A stretch of DNA of 64,000 nt from Eunapius fragilis (Eukaryota; Porifera; Demospongiae; Spongillida; Spongillidae). Within the stretch, counting starts at the first letter, position 1. Each line of letters starts with the position of its first letter. Positions 63,995 to 64,000 of the stretch are shown in pieces. Where the stretch lies: contig OY811991.1 in the NCBI GenBank assembly GCA_963681505.1, positions 1,556,574-1,620,573 of the forward strand, read 5' to 3'. A program made the position numbers and the translations under genes. The notes under the pieces are model-generated. The model saw only the letters and a program-made list of their open reading frames with translations, was not told where the DNA came from and ran no database searches.

Positions 63995-64000
63995 CTGAGG

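Overview
This is eukaryotic, almost certainly metazoan, DNA: multi-exon genes with GT-AG introns, SH2/SH3/PX signalling domains, a RRM-macro-WWE-PARP protein, an intron-hosted snoRNA array, and very heavy microsatellite, minisatellite and transposon content. The domain content and the long CA/GT tracts fit a marine invertebrate, possibly a sponge. That species guess is an inference and weak.

Layout. 1-6,031 is a 6-kb palindrome with two ~3-kb arms carrying decayed retroelement sequence. 6,660-11,965 is a third, diverged half-copy of the same sequence, broken by a 1.5-kb insertion with spliced-looking coding fragments and by a 2.2-kb terminal-inverted-repeat element. 12,000-16,500 is gene-poor and holds a decayed Ty3/gypsy-like gag remnant. 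16,516-19,263 (minus strand) is a non-coding snoRNA host gene: five 75-nt box C/D snoRNAs, each in an intron, alternate with short exons. Its putative start faces, over about 180 bp, the start of a 17-exon gene on the plus strand (19,445-36,826).

That plus-strand gene encodes a 1,208-residue PX-SH3-SH3-(Tyr/Pro-rich)-SH3-(Pro-rich)-SH2 scaffold. It joins a Tks/p47phox-type PX-SH3 organiser to an Nck-like SH2 domain in one chain. Most of its larger introns hold minisatellites. 38,514-47,906 is a 9.4-kb satellite of a 24-bp unit with higher-order repeats, ended by a small transposon. 48,678-49,567 is an 890-bp TIR element with 7-bp target duplications. 49,568-57,512 is a second large inverted repeat whose arms carry opposite-strand purine/pyrimidine tracts. 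57,762 to the right edge is the minus-strand 3' part of a PARP14/PARP10-like ADP-ribosyltransferase gene: RRM, RRM, 7-residue repeats, KH-like regions, macro, two WWE, PARP.

Functional reading. The scaffold would bind phosphoinositide membranes (PX), proline-rich ligands (SH3) and phosphotyrosine (SH2), and itself carries many candidate phosphotyrosine motifs. The snoRNAs are predicted to guide 2'-O-methylation of the large-subunit rRNA P-loop. The PARP protein joins RNA-binding domains to ADP-ribose reading and a mono-ADP-ribosyltransferase-type catalytic domain. No functional link between the three genes is shown, beyond a probable shared promoter for the first two.
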